DNA of 64,000 nt from Bacteroides oleiciplenus YIT 12058 (GTDB lineage: Bacteria > Bacteroidota > Bacteroidia > Bacteroidales > Bacteroidaceae), in the NCBI RefSeq assembly GCF_000315485.1, contig NZ_JH992944.1, positions 149,781 through 213,780 of the forward strand. The letters run 5' to 3'. A program made the position numbers and the translations under genes. Shown here piece by piece: positions 8,777-17,253 of the stretch. A model generated the notes under the pieces. That model had not been told where the DNA came from. It was given only the letters and a program-made list of their open reading frames with translations, and ran no database searches. Each line of letters opens with the position of its first letter. The stretch's first letter is position 1.

Positions 8777-9787
8777 ATGAGCACAAAAGAGCAATACTGG
8801 AAATATTCATTAATTACCATCATCATTGGGCTGGGCGTAATCCTATTCTTTCAGATCACTCCTTTTCTGGGAGGATTATTGGGCGCACTCACCATTTATA
8901 TCTTGGTCAGAAAACAGATGATACATCTGACTGGTAGACGAAAAATGAAACGGAGCCTTGCCGCCGCACTCATCACCACCGAATCCATACTCTTTTTCCT
9001 GGTCCCGCTGGCACTGGCAGTATGGTTATTGGTCAGTAAATTACAAGATATTAATCTCGACCCTCAGAGCATTATCGCCCCCGTTGAAGACATGGCGCGC
9101 ATTATTAAAGACAAGACAGGTTATGATGTACTTGGTAAGGATACAACTTCATTCATCATCTCTATACTCCCCACGATAGGGCAATTCGTAATGAATGGCA
9201 TCAGCAGCTTTGCCGTCAACCTCTTTGTACTGGTCTTTGTACTCTACTTCATGCTGATAGGCGGGCAGAAAATGGAGAAATACATCAACGAAATACTTCC
9301 TTTCAGTGAAACCAATACGAATCACGTGGTGCACGAAATCAAGATGATTGTACACTCCAACGCCATCGGTATCCCTTTGCTGGCAATTATCCAGGGAGGT
9401 GTAGCCATGATAGGTTACTGGTTCTTTGATGTCCCTGACATTTTGCTGACGGGATTCCTCACCTGCCTTGCGACAGTTATTCCGATGGTAGGGACAGCGT
9501 TGGTATGGTTCCCCATTGCCGTCTACATGGCATTGTCCGGTGACTGGTTCAATGGCATCGGGTTAGCGATATTCGGAACTTTGATTATCTCCCAGCTTGA
9601 TAACCTGATACGTTTCATTCTGCAAAAGAAAATGGCTGATATACATCCACTTATCACAATATTCGGAGTTGTCATCGGTCTTTCTCTATTCGGTTTCATG
9701 GGTGTTATCTTCGGACCGCTATTACTCTCGCTGTTCTTCCTTTTTGTGGATATGTTCAAGAGAGAGTATCTGGACAGGCAAAAATAA
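8777..9787 (+). CDS. AI-2E family (PerM-type) membrane transporter
   Basis: 336 aa with the AI-2E/PerM arrangement. There are two or three N-terminal spans, a soluble helical stretch with IIAPVEDMARIIKDKTG, and then a dense C-terminal set of spans. Characteristic segments are PIAVYMALSGDW and the HPLITIFGVVIGLSLFGFMG-type tail ending in FGPLLLSLFF. Members export small molecules or ions, and some are Na+/H+ antiporters. AI-2 export itself should not be assumed. It is followed by a hairpin terminator at 9847-9883. Confidence 0.8.
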   Translation: MSTKEQYWKYSLITIIIGLGVILFFQITPFLGGLLGALTIYILVRKQMIHLTGRRKMKRSLAAALITTESILFFLVPLALAVWLLVSKLQDINLDPQSIIAPVEDMARIIKDKTGYDVLGKDTTSFIISILPTIGQFVMNGISSFAVNLFVLVFVLYFMLIGGQKMEKYINEILPFSETNTNHVVHEIKMIVHSNAIGIPLLAIIQGGVAMIGYWFFDVPDILLTGFLTCLATVIPMVGTALVWFPIAVYMALSGDWFNGIGLAIFGTLIISQLDNLIRFILQKKMADIHPLITIFGVVIGLSLFGFMGVIFGPLLLSLFFLFVDMFKREYLDRQK

Positions 9788-10113
9788 GCCAGATACATTG
9801 TTCAGGTGATATTATCGTTGTTCTCCTATACAATATACAAAATAAAGGCGGAAAGCCCCCCTATTACCCGAAGACTTTCCGCCTATAGAGCATTTGGATA
9901 ATTGAATATCCAACACCCTAACCAGTAGTTATAATGGTAATATAGCAACAGTGTCTGTGATGCCAATTCTGTTATTAATTTGTCGTCAAAGTTAGAGCTA
10001 TGAAACTACATAACCTAAAAAAGAGTGTGGACAAAGGAAATATGGATATTCAACTATATATCAACAATATACCCCAGTACAGCATGGCATTATGTGGACA
10101 AAAAAAGTAGAAT
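9788..10113. other. Convergent intergenic gap between AI-2E and sialidase genes
   Basis: This region holds the hairpin at 9847-9883 and two copies of GTGGACAAA (10027-10035, 10094-10102). No reading frame with gene-like composition is visible. Confidence 0.7.
9847..9883. terminator. Bidirectional hairpin terminator
   Basis: GGCGGAAAG pairs with CTTTCCGCC (9-bp stem). On the minus strand it is followed by TTTATTTTG, so it can end sialidase transcripts. On the plus strand the T run is poor, though it lies at the end of the AI-2E gene. Confidence 0.65.
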
Positions 10114-11757
10114 TTAACTATCCAAACACACAATATCTTTCAGTTTAATTGCCTGAAACGTAATATGGGCTACACTACTCTCATAAAGGATACCAATGGT
10201 TTCTTTATCAACCATAGTAAGACAGGTGTATCCCCAGTTATCACCTTCGTCCAACAGAAGTTGATATTCCGGAAGCCAAGTTACACCTTTATCTAAACTG
10301 ATCTTGATTGTAATATCACGACGTCCCTTTGTTGTATTGGGATTAGAGAAGATAAGCAAGTCGCGATTCAAAATATTATCTTTCGCCTTTACACTAATCA
10401 GACTTGCCATACAGACCGGTTCCTGCAAGGCTTTACGCGAAGATTCATGCTCAGCCCACGTTTCACCTAAATCTTTCGTGGTTGCTACAGCACGGCTTCC
10501 TCCCCGGTTATCACGCATATTCAGCATCAACACTCCCGGCTCAATCTCAGCAGCTTGAGCTTCTGTAGTATTTGTACGGGCATAGTTATGCATTTTCCAG
10601 GTCTTTCCCCTATCCTTACTATACATAATGCCTGCATTTGGCACACGGGTGGAATCAATGAACTGAGTAGGAAAAACGAGAGTACCATCATCCATCGTGA
10701 TGCCCCGTCCTGGTCCTTGTAATAAAAAGTACCAGGATGGATCTTTCACTTGTTCTGTTATATTAATAGGTGCCGACCAGGTTTTACCATCGTCTGTACT
10801 CTTTGCCAGAACGAGTTGTGCCGTATGGTTCATATCCACTCCCGGATGTGAGCTCCACCAGGCACGCTGATTTCCCATACCATGAGTCCAGGCAGCAACT
10901 ATCCACACATTGTTGGTTTTCGTATCTACCAATATGGCAGGGTCTCCCACTCCATTTTGAGCCGAAGGCAGCCCGCCCTCTTCACCGAAAGCCAGAGGCA
11001 GGCGCATCTTTTCCCATGTTTTCCCACCATCTATGCTGCGGCTCAATCCTATATCTACATGTTCCTGTAAATCGACACTATTATTATAACGTACATCATA
11101 TACCCCCAGTAAAGTCCCTTCATTAGTGGTCACCAAACCCGGAATGCGATATGCCGCCGAATTGTCATCACCGGCATGGCGCACGCCCACTCCCATCCGG
11201 TGTTCGATACCATGCCGGGAAGCAATATCCAAAAGAGCTTCCTTACCATCCAGCGTAACGGAAGTCACAACTGCCATTACCTTAGTATCCAATGAAGCTT
11301 CCAGCTTCATCTGCAAACTAACCCAAAAGAAATTAATACCGGGAAACAAATTCTGATTAGCGACGAGAACAACACGGTTCTGCGGATTAGAAACTTCCGC
11401 TTTCTGTATGGAATAGGAAGGATTAGCAGCCAAAGTCTTCCCGGGCGTATGACTTGAAATATATTCTACAGGAGCAAAACGCCTCTTCCTCTTATCCTGT
11501 AATGCCTCAGTACCACTATAATAAAGTTTAACCGACTGAATTGCAGACACATTAGTATCCTTTCCAAAATCTAGCACTATTTCATTCAATACCTTGCTCT
11601 CCTTTGCATCCAGACGCAAACAGAACAAAACATTATCTACCCTTTCTATCAAAACAGGAATCTGTGTTTCCCGAATAAAGATTGTATCCGCAGCCCGGAT
11701 AACTGAGATTGAACACAGTAAACAGAATAATAAAAACAGAATTGCCTGCTTCTTCAT
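10114..11757 (-). CDS. nanH: Secreted exo-alpha-sialidase (GH33)
   Basis: 547 aa from the ATG at 11757; the frame opens earlier only through a TTG. The Sec signal peptide is MKKQAILFLLFCLLCSISVIRAA. Residues about 25-185 form a sialidase N-terminal beta-sandwich. The catalytic propeller follows, with YRIPG (arginine-triad Arg) near 204. Five Asp boxes are visible: SIDGGKTW, STDDGKTW, SKDRGKTW, TKDLGETW and SLDKGVTW. The family removes terminal sialic acid from host mucin glycans, acting in the periplasm or at the cell surface. A -7 box lies at 11792-11799. The nagB gene is about 0.9 kb upstream on the same strand, which fits amino-sugar use, but no nanA or nanE is in the window. Confidence 0.9.
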   Translation of the reverse strand: MKKQAILFLLFCLLCSISVIRAADTIFIRETQIPVLIERVDNVLFCLRLDAKESKVLNEIVLDFGKDTNVSAIQSVKLYYSGTEALQDKRKRRFAPVEYISSHTPGKTLAANPSYSIQKAEVSNPQNRVVLVANQNLFPGINFFWVSLQMKLEASLDTKVMAVVTSVTLDGKEALLDIASRHGIEHRMGVGVRHAGDDNSAAYRIPGLVTTNEGTLLGVYDVRYNNSVDLQEHVDIGLSRSIDGGKTWEKMRLPLAFGEEGGLPSAQNGVGDPAILVDTKTNNVWIVAAWTHGMGNQRAWWSSHPGVDMNHTAQLVLAKSTDDGKTWSAPINITEQVKDPSWYFLLQGPGRGITMDDGTLVFPTQFIDSTRVPNAGIMYSKDRGKTWKMHNYARTNTTEAQAAEIEPGVLMLNMRDNRGGSRAVATTKDLGETWAEHESSRKALQEPVCMASLISVKAKDNILNRDLLIFSNPNTTKGRRDITIKISLDKGVTWLPEYQLLLDEGDNWGYTCLTMVDKETIGILYESSVAHITFQAIKLKDIVCLDS

Positions 11758-11791
11758 AATATAGATCAAGTTAATAGAGTGTTATCGGTTA

Positions 11792-11799
11792 CAAAGATA
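11792..11799 (-). promoter_or_regulatory. -7 box of the sialidase gene
   Basis: Read on the minus strand it is TATCTTTG, a TAnnTTTG match, 34 bases before the ATG. It sits in the gap between the sialidase and the upstream 212-aa gene, so the sialidase can be transcribed on its own. Confidence 0.6.
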
Positions 11800-11803
11800 A
11801 CAT

Positions 11804-12442
11804 TCAATAATAAAAATCCCATATTTGTTGCCGTAAAACATTCTTTCCCACCTCATCTTGTTGCAACATTCCCCTTTCCTGAAGAGAATAAAGCCTCTCC
11901 AGTAAAAGAACCATCTGTTTCTCACAAATATGCATGTCACAGACTTCTTTCGCCCAGTCCACTGTTTCTTCAAAAACATCGACAGAAGAAAGACAGAGTA
12001 CTTTTTGTTTTTCAGGTTTGCGGAGCATATCCGCCATGAATGACAAAATCCTGGATACCATCTTCTTGCTCCGGCTGTGAACACGGGACTTCGGATTCTT
12101 TAAACGCAACAGAAAATATTGTCCAATCCATAAAGAGGCAGTAAAAGCTTCCGCAGAAGGATGCTCTAACCTTTTCCAAAATTTAATAAGAAAAGTATCC
12201 ACTTCTCCTAACATTCCATCAGTATCATCATCTATATAATACCTGTGTGCCAAGCACTCTATCACGCATCCCAGTTTTGCTACACATACCCCGCTCTTGG
12301 TTTCACTCACTATCTTTTCCGCTTCCCTCAGAGACTTGAAAGCATTATCTTCTTCTATGCGATCGTCATACAGCCGGAATTGATGGAATAATGAAAGAGA
12401 ACGGCATAGTAAGTCGTCAAAAGGGCAATCCGTATCATTCAT
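11804..12442 (-). CDS. Unrecognised 212-aa helical protein (LanC-like segment possible)
   Basis: The first ATG is at 12442; six bases further up only a TTG is in frame. It has no signal peptide and no membrane span. It is rich in Leu, Arg and Cys and predicted all-helical. The stretch from SGVCVAKLGCVIECLAHRYY through DDDTDGMLGEVDTFLI looks like one repeat of the alpha/alpha barrel in Bacteroidetes LanC-like proteins (G...G...YL...ydDDtdeiL.E.D). This is a pattern impression only. The zinc ligands of LanC are not evident, and the protein is about half normal LanC length. It ends 46 bases before the sialidase ATG. GTGGACAAAA motifs lie on its upstream side. Confidence 0.5.
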   Translation of the reverse strand: MNDTDCPFDDLLCRSLSLFHQFRLYDDRIEEDNAFKSLREAEKIVSETKSGVCVAKLGCVIECLAHRYYIDDDTDGMLGEVDTFLIKFWKRLEHPSAEAFTASLWIGQYFLLRLKNPKSRVHSRSKKMVSRILSFMADMLRKPEKQKVLCLSSVDVFEETVDWAKEVCDMHICEKQMVLLLERLYSLQERGMLQQDEVGKNVLRQQIWDFYY

Positions 12443-12511
12443 ATTCAAACGATTTATCCATTTAAAAAGTTATAAAGTTAAGAACGATAAAGATGATAAC
12501 AAATAAATGTC

Positions 12512-12601
12512 AGTGGACAAAATCACTCCACAACAGGGAGTTAATTTTCAATATATTACCTCTAAAAAAGATATTATTTTTCAGGTAATAAGTGGACAAA
12601 A
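12512..12601. repeat. Paired AGTGGACAAAA motifs
   Basis: AGTGGACAAAA occurs at 12512-12522 and again at 12591-12601. Two more GTGGACAAA copies lie at 10027 and 10094. The four copies bracket the sialidase and 212-aa genes. Between these two, ATTACCT and AGGTAAT form a loose inverted pair. Function unknown. Confidence 0.5.
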
Positions 12602-12602
12602 C

Positions 12603-12656
12603 TAAAAAAAATAGCGCACTCCGCTCCACACTATCAGTGGAAAACGGACTGCGCAA
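12603..12656 (-). terminator. Rho-independent terminator of nagB
   Basis: On the minus strand GCGCAGTCCG and CGGAGTGCGC pair, with an inner CCACT/AGTG stem. A run of T residues follows (TATTTTTTTTAG). It lies 24 bases after the nagB stop. Confidence 0.8.
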
Positions 12657-12679
12657 TTACTTTTATATGAAATATTCTT

Positions 12680-13492
12680 TTACTTCAGCAAAGAAACCGG
12701 GTCCAGATGATCCGCCTCAATATCTTTAAAGTAGCGATAAGTACCTACTTTCAATTCAAAAGTAGCATCGTCGTCCGCCACAATAATCCCTTTTTCATGC
12801 ATCTGCAGAGCACTGATGGTCCACATCTGTGTAATGGCACCTTCTACTGCATGATAGAGAGCACGGGCCTTGTTATGACCGTTCACGATAATCATTACTT
12901 CCTTAGCGGAAAGCACTGTACCTACACCTACTGTAAGAGCTGTTTTAGGCACTTTGTTCACATCGTTATCGAAGAAACGGGAGTTGGCAATAATAGTATC
13001 TGTAGTCAAAGTTTTCTGGCGTGTGCGAGAAGACAAAGAAGAGCCAGGCTCATTAAAAGCAATATGTCCGTCAGGGCCGATGCCCCCCATAAACAGGTCG
13101 ATGCCACCATAAGACTTAATCTTATCTTCATAGCGTGCACATTCGGCATCCAAGTCGGCAGCATTACCGTTCAGGATATTAGTGTTCTCCGATTTAATGT
13201 CGATATGGCTGAAGAAGTTATTCCACATAAAAGAGTAATAACTTTCGGGGTGCTCTTTGGGCAGACCTACATACTCGTCCATATTGAAAGTAACTACATT
13301 CTGGAAGGAAACAATTCCTTTCTTGTTCAGGTCGATTAACTCCTTGTACATACCAAGCGGTGATGAACCGGTAGGACATCCCAGGACAAACGGTTTTTCA
13401 GGCGTCGGATTAGCTGCCTTAATTTTAGCGGCCACATAATGGGCAGCCCACTTGGATACGGATTGATAATCCGGTTGGATGATTAGTCTCAT
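12680..13492 (-). CDS. nagB: Glucosamine-6-phosphate deaminase
   Basis: 270 aa, close to E. coli NagB (266). The catalytic set aligns without gaps: D72 (FNMDEY), D141, H143 (GPDGHIAF) and E148 (NEPGSS). The N-terminal phosphate-binding loop is GCPTGSSPLG. It converts glucosamine-6-phosphate to fructose-6-phosphate and ammonia in the cytoplasm, linking GlcNAc and sialic acid use to glycolysis. The FprA gene lies 43 bases upstream, so readthrough is possible. It ends at a strong terminator. The GH33 sialidase downstream on the same strand fits a host-glycan diet. Confidence 0.95.
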   Translation of the reverse strand: MRLIIQPDYQSVSKWAAHYVAAKIKAANPTPEKPFVLGCPTGSSPLGMYKELIDLNKKGIVSFQNVVTFNMDEYVGLPKEHPESYYSFMWNNFFSHIDIKSENTNILNGNAADLDAECARYEDKIKSYGGIDLFMGGIGPDGHIAFNEPGSSLSSRTRQKTLTTDTIIANSRFFDNDVNKVPKTALTVGVGTVLSAKEVMIIVNGHNKARALYHAVEGAITQMWTISALQMHEKGIIVADDDATFELKVGTYRYFKDIEADHLDPVSLLK

Positions 13493-13535
13493 TGTGATTG
13501 TTTTTTATCAGGTTAATAAATTAGGGGATTCTTGA

Positions 13536-14735
13536 TTACTCCCTGTCCTTCTTCAGGCGCTCTGCCATAGAACGTGCCAGGTGTTCGCATTGTTCGTAAG
13601 TGATGTCTTTCATCGCTTGCTTCATCTCGACCGGGTCGGCTACAATTTCGAACTTGCTCTTCTCTGCGAATTCAGCCATACGCTTCACCGCAGCACCCGC
13701 CCAGGTGAATGAACCGAAATAGCCCAGATAGCGGCCTTTCACTTCACGTATCAGTATCTTGGAGAGCAAAGATTCTATATCCGGATAAATCTGGTTGCTA
13801 TAAGTAGGGCTACCGATAATCAAGCCGCGATATTTAAAAATGTCAGCAATAATATAGGAGGGATTACTCTTACTTACATTATGCATCACGATATTCTTGA
13901 CGCCTTGAGCTGAAAGTTCAGCAGCAATTGCTTCCGCCATCTGTTCCGTATGACCATACATGGAACCATAGGCTATCACCACGCCCTCGTCCGCAGCATA
14001 ACGGCTCAGTTTGTCATAAATGCCTATCACCTTATTTATATAGTCTGTCCATACAGGACCGTGAGTGGAGCAAATGGTGGTAATGTGCAGCCCACCCAAC
14101 TTCTGCAAAGCTTTCTGTACGGGAGAGCCATATTTACCTACAATGTTGGAGTAATAGCGCACCATTTCGTCCCAATAACGGTCGGTATTGATACGTGTAT
14201 CAAGGAAGCCACCGTCCAGCGTGCCGAAACATCCGAAACCGTCACCGGAGAAGAGTACACCCTCTGTTTCATCAAAAGTCATCATAGTTTCGGGCCAGTG
14301 CACCATTGGTGTCAGGTAGAAACGGAGTTTATGATGTCCCAGTGCCAGAAAATCTTCGTCTTTCACAACGTATTGTTCGCCCGTCACGCCATAGTAACCC
14401 TCGATCATGCCGAAAGTCTGCTTGTTGCCTACGATAATTATGTCGGGATAATGCTGTTTTATAAGGCGAATGGAGCCGGAATGATCGGGTTCCATATGAT
14501 TGATGATAAGATATTGAATGGGGCGTTCGCCAATAATGCTTTTTATCTTACGGAGATATACCTCAAAGTAACAGGCATCTACCGTATCAATCAGCGCTAC
14601 TGTTTCGTCATCTATCAGATAAGAATTATAGGACACCCCGTAAGGCAACGGCCACAGGCCCTCAAACAAATGCTTGTTGCGGTCATTCACTCCTACGTAG
14701 TGTATTTTTCCTTTTATCATTGTCTTCTGGTTCAT
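13536..14735 (-). CDS. fprA: FprA-type flavodiiron protein
   Basis: 399 aa, the typical length of class A flavodiiron proteins. The N-terminal metallo-beta-lactamase-like half has the diiron ligands in NHMEPDHSG (H80, E82, D84, H85), plus later Asp and His residues (SGDGFG; TICSTHGPVW). The C-terminal flavodoxin half (from about 255) has the FMN loop AYGSMYGHTEQ and SPTYSNQIYP. It reduces O2 to water or NO to N2O in the cytoplasm and protects anaerobes from both. No fused rubredoxin domain is present, so the electron donor must be separate. Confidence 0.92.
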   Translation of the reverse strand: MNQKTMIKGKIHYVGVNDRNKHLFEGLWPLPYGVSYNSYLIDDETVALIDTVDACYFEVYLRKIKSIIGERPIQYLIINHMEPDHSGSIRLIKQHYPDIIIVGNKQTFGMIEGYYGVTGEQYVVKDEDFLALGHHKLRFYLTPMVHWPETMMTFDETEGVLFSGDGFGCFGTLDGGFLDTRINTDRYWDEMVRYYSNIVGKYGSPVQKALQKLGGLHITTICSTHGPVWTDYINKVIGIYDKLSRYAADEGVVIAYGSMYGHTEQMAEAIAAELSAQGVKNIVMHNVSKSNPSYIIADIFKYRGLIIGSPTYSNQIYPDIESLLSKILIREVKGRYLGYFGSFTWAGAAVKRMAEFAEKSKFEIVADPVEMKQAMKDITYEQCEHLARSMAERLKKDRE

Positions 14736-14795
14736 AATACTTCTTTATTTAGATTGATTCCACATTTAAACAGCCGCAAAAATAAGTTTTTTTTC

Positions 14796-15725
14796 TCACA
14801 TTTCATATTTCTTTCCCTGATAAGCACCAAGTTGGCGCATTCTTTTTTGCACCCGATGGTTGAATTCATAATTTTTCAGTCCCCAGTCGGGTGCTATTAA
14901 CAATTCTTTAGGAGACTGTGAGACAAAGCGTTCCAGTACTAAATCAGGACGAAGATGCTCTATGTAGTCTACCACCAAGTCAATATATTCTTCTACATCG
15001 AACAGATGGAAATCTTCGGGATGCTGTTCGTATTCATGCGCCATGCGGGTGCCACGTATCAGTTGTAATTGATGCATCTTCAGGGTTGTGAGCGGCAAGC
15101 GTGATAAAGTGGAAGCTTGCGCTACCAGTTCTCCGGGAGTTTCTCCCGGGAGTCCCAATATGACGTGTCCACCAGTAAGGATGCCACAGGCTACAGTACG
15201 CTCCACGGCATCTATTGTGTCCTGATAGGTATGCCCGCGATTGATGCGGCGAAGCGTCACATCATTGGTACTTTCGATGCCGTATTCAACTAATAAAAAG
15301 GTGTTTTTGTTCACCTCTTCCAGATAACGCAGCAGAGCATCCGGCATGCAGTCCGGACGAGTGCCGATAACCAAGCCCACCACATCGGGCACTGTCAGGG
15401 CCTCTTCATACTTTCGTTTCAGAGCTTCCAATTCGCCGTAAGTGTTGGTATATGCTTGGAAATAGGCAAGATATTTCATTTCGGGATACTTATGGGAGAA
15501 AAAGACTTTGCCTTCTTCCAGTTGCCGGGTGACGGATTTCTCAGTACGGCAATATTCGGGATTAAAAGTCTGATTATTGCAGTAAGTGCAACCGCCATAA
15601 CCTTTGAAGCCATCCCGGTTGGGACAAGTGAACCCGGCGTTGAGCGATATCTTCTGTACCTTATACGGAAAATAACGTTTCAGAAAGCGTGGAAACTCAT
15701 TATATAATATAGGTGTGGAATCCAT
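14796..15725 (-). CDS. YhcC-like radical SAM protein (TIGR01212 type)
   Basis: 309 aa. The iron-sulfur motif is FTCPNRDGFKGYGGCTYC, with a long gap between the first Cys and the CxxC pair as in YhcC. Also typical are the early FPYKVQKISLNAG, the GTRPDC strand, EYGIESTND and HVILGLPGET. The C-terminus has LRPDLVLERFVSQSPKELLIAPDWG. The reaction is not known for most members, and a tRNA or rRNA modification role is often assumed. A -7 box lies 19 bases upstream. Confidence 0.85.
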   Translation of the reverse strand: MDSTPILYNEFPRFLKRYFPYKVQKISLNAGFTCPNRDGFKGYGGCTYCNNQTFNPEYCRTEKSVTRQLEEGKVFFSHKYPEMKYLAYFQAYTNTYGELEALKRKYEEALTVPDVVGLVIGTRPDCMPDALLRYLEEVNKNTFLLVEYGIESTNDVTLRRINRGHTYQDTIDAVERTVACGILTGGHVILGLPGETPGELVAQASTLSRLPLTTLKMHQLQLIRGTRMAHEYEQHPEDFHLFDVEEYIDLVVDYIEHLRPDLVLERFVSQSPKELLIAPDWGLKNYEFNHRVQKRMRQLGAYQGKKYEM

Positions 15726-15743
15726 ATATCAGTTATTTAATGA

Positions 15744-15751
15744 CAAAAATA
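15744..15751 (-). promoter_or_regulatory. -7 box of the radical SAM gene
   Basis: Read on the minus strand it is TATTTTTG (TAnnTTTG), 19 bases before the ATG at 15725. A -33 element is not clear. Confidence 0.45.
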
Positions 15752-15923
15752 AGGCTTTTCTTCGGGAAGTATGCGCTAAAGGGACACAAATTATACAAAT
15801 AGTCAATCACCTCATAGGGAAGACAACCCAATATGGCAGATGCGCAAGCCTATAACATACCAGCTATAGCTTTATCACTCATTTAAACCGGACCTGAACC
15901 GGGCCTTCTCCTTCCCTATAGAG

Positions 15924-15978
15924 AAGGAGTAAGTAAGGAGTAGGTAGGGAGTAGGTAAGGAGTAAGTAAGGAGTAGGT
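15924..15978. repeat. Five 11-bp tandem repeats
   Basis: AAGGAGTAAGT, AAGGAGTAGGT, AGGGAGTAGGT, AAGGAGTAAGT and AAGGAGTAGGT start at 15924, 15935, 15946, 15957 and 15968 with no gaps. The 11-bp period is half of the 22-bp period of the other arrays. Units alternate A/G at one site. Confidence 0.85.
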
Positions 15979-16223
15979 CCATAGTGGATAGGAGAAAAGA
16001 GACTGATTACTCAAACGGTTTTCATTGTTCTTATTTTATAGAACACGCCGAAACCATTTGTTAACGAACACAAAAGAATAACTTTTAGACTGTACAAAAA
16101 AACGTTTCAAGCACTGATTTTCAAGCATATTCAATAACAATCTTACAATAAAAGGCAATACTATTATATATATTTTAGTGATTAGTGACATATTTTACAC
16201 ACATTTTCCTCGTTTCTAAGGCA

Positions 16224-16251
16224 TTGAAAACAAAATAAATTCATAGCTTTG
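16224..16251 (+). promoter_or_regulatory. Promoter of the ROK-MFS-SIS cluster
   Basis: TTG (16224-16226) lies 17 bases before TAGCTTTG (16244-16251), a TAnnTTTG match 42 bases from the ATG at 16294. The -7 box covers the alternative TTG start at 16249 and so argues against that start. Confidence 0.65.
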
Positions 16252-16293
16252 CCTAAAACCTTGATAAATCAACCTATAAATACTATAATCACC

Positions 16294-17253
16294 ATGGCTA
16301 CCATCGCTCTCGACATAGGCGGCACCAAAATAGCAAGCGCTATTTTCCTCCCCGACGGAAGTATGTTGTTCAACCGGAAGCGCCTGCTGAAAGGAAGAAC
16401 AGGACACGAAGTAGGTAAACTCGCCGCAGAAATCCTTGCCAAACTCCTGACAGTTGCCCGTAGAAGCCGTATCCAGATTGACGGTATCGGTGTATGTGTG
16501 CCCGGCATCGTTTATTCACAGACGGGACGCGTATGGGCGCCGAATATCCCCGGATGGGAAAATTATCCGCTACAAGAGGTGCTCCGCACCGTGACTGCAC
16601 CAGGTATCGACATTTACATCGACAGCGACCGTACCTGCTACATGTACGGCGAAATGTGGCAAGGAGCTGCCAAAGAATGCCACAGCGCCGTGTTCATTGC
16701 CGTGGGAACGGGTATCGGAGCAGGTATTATCATCGACGGACACGTGTTGCATGGTGCAAGCGACATCATCGGCGCTACGGGATGGATGGCACTTCAACCT
16801 CCTTATAATGAAGAATACGATGCTTGCGGTTGCTTTGAATATTATGCTTCGGGCAATGGCATCGGAGCCAGAGTGCGGGATGCTGTCCGGGCAAACAAAT
16901 CTTATAAAGGCCGTCTGCGCCAGAAGCCGATTTGCCGCATTTCTGCCTATGATGTATTCAGCGCCTACAATGAGAAAGACCCGATTGCAGTTTCCGTTCT
17001 GCACAAAGCCATAGAAATGTGGGGAATGGCTTCTGCCAACATTGTCAGTCTGCTCAATCCACAAAAGATAATCTGGGGCGGCGGTGTATTCGGTCCCGCC
17101 GGCATTTTCATCGACGACATCTACAAGGAAGCCTGCAAATGGGCACAACCGCTCAGCATCAAACAGGTGGAATTCGTAGCCTCTCAATTATCCGGCAATG
17201 CCGGACTGATAGGAGCCGCTTTTCTCGCTATTAAAAAGCATTTATATGAGTAA
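16294..17253 (+). CDS. ROK family sugar kinase
   Basis: 319 aa from ATG 16294. A TTG at 16249 is in frame but lies in the promoter. The ATP phosphate loop is ALDIGGTKIAS at the N-terminus. IDSDRTCYMYGE and AVGTGIGAGIIIDG are the usual ROK segments with the catalytic Asp. The zinc motif is reduced: YDACGCFEYYASG keeps CGC and a Glu but lacks the usual spacing of CGCGxxGCxE. These kinases phosphorylate glucose, GlcNAc or ManNAc. Neighbours are an MFS permease (8-base overlap) and a SIS protein, so an amino-sugar or hexose kinase is most likely. The exact sugar cannot be read. Confidence 0.85.
   Translation: MATIALDIGGTKIASAIFLPDGSMLFNRKRLLKGRTGHEVGKLAAEILAKLLTVARRSRIQIDGIGVCVPGIVYSQTGRVWAPNIPGWENYPLQEVLRTVTAPGIDIYIDSDRTCYMYGEMWQGAAKECHSAVFIAVGTGIGAGIIIDGHVLHGASDIIGATGWMALQPPYNEEYDACGCFEYYASGNGIGARVRDAVRANKSYKGRLRQKPICRISAYDVFSAYNEKDPIAVSVLHKAIEMWGMASANIVSLLNPQKIIWGGGVFGPAGIFIDDIYKEACKWAQPLSIKQVEFVASQLSGNAGLIGAAFLAIKKHLYE

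Larger units (their letters stand above)
15726..16293. other. Divergent intergenic region with 11-bp array and two promoters
   Basis: This gap separates the radical SAM gene (minus) from the ROK gene (plus). It holds a -7 box for the former, a 7-bp hairpin (CCTTCTC/GAGAAGG, about 15904-15927), an 11-bp tandem array at 15924-15978, and a good promoter at 16224-16251. 15990-16220 is AT-rich and shows no gene or structure that I recognise. Confidence 0.7.

Noticed and set aside
13950..14900. 316-codon frame opposite the flavodiiron gene
   Set aside because: It is antisense to fprA, which has complete metal and FMN motifs, and it shows no recognisable domain.
16249..16293. TTG start that would extend the ROK kinase by 15 residues
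   Set aside because: It lies in the -7 promoter box, and the ATG at 16294 places the ATP motif at the usual distance.
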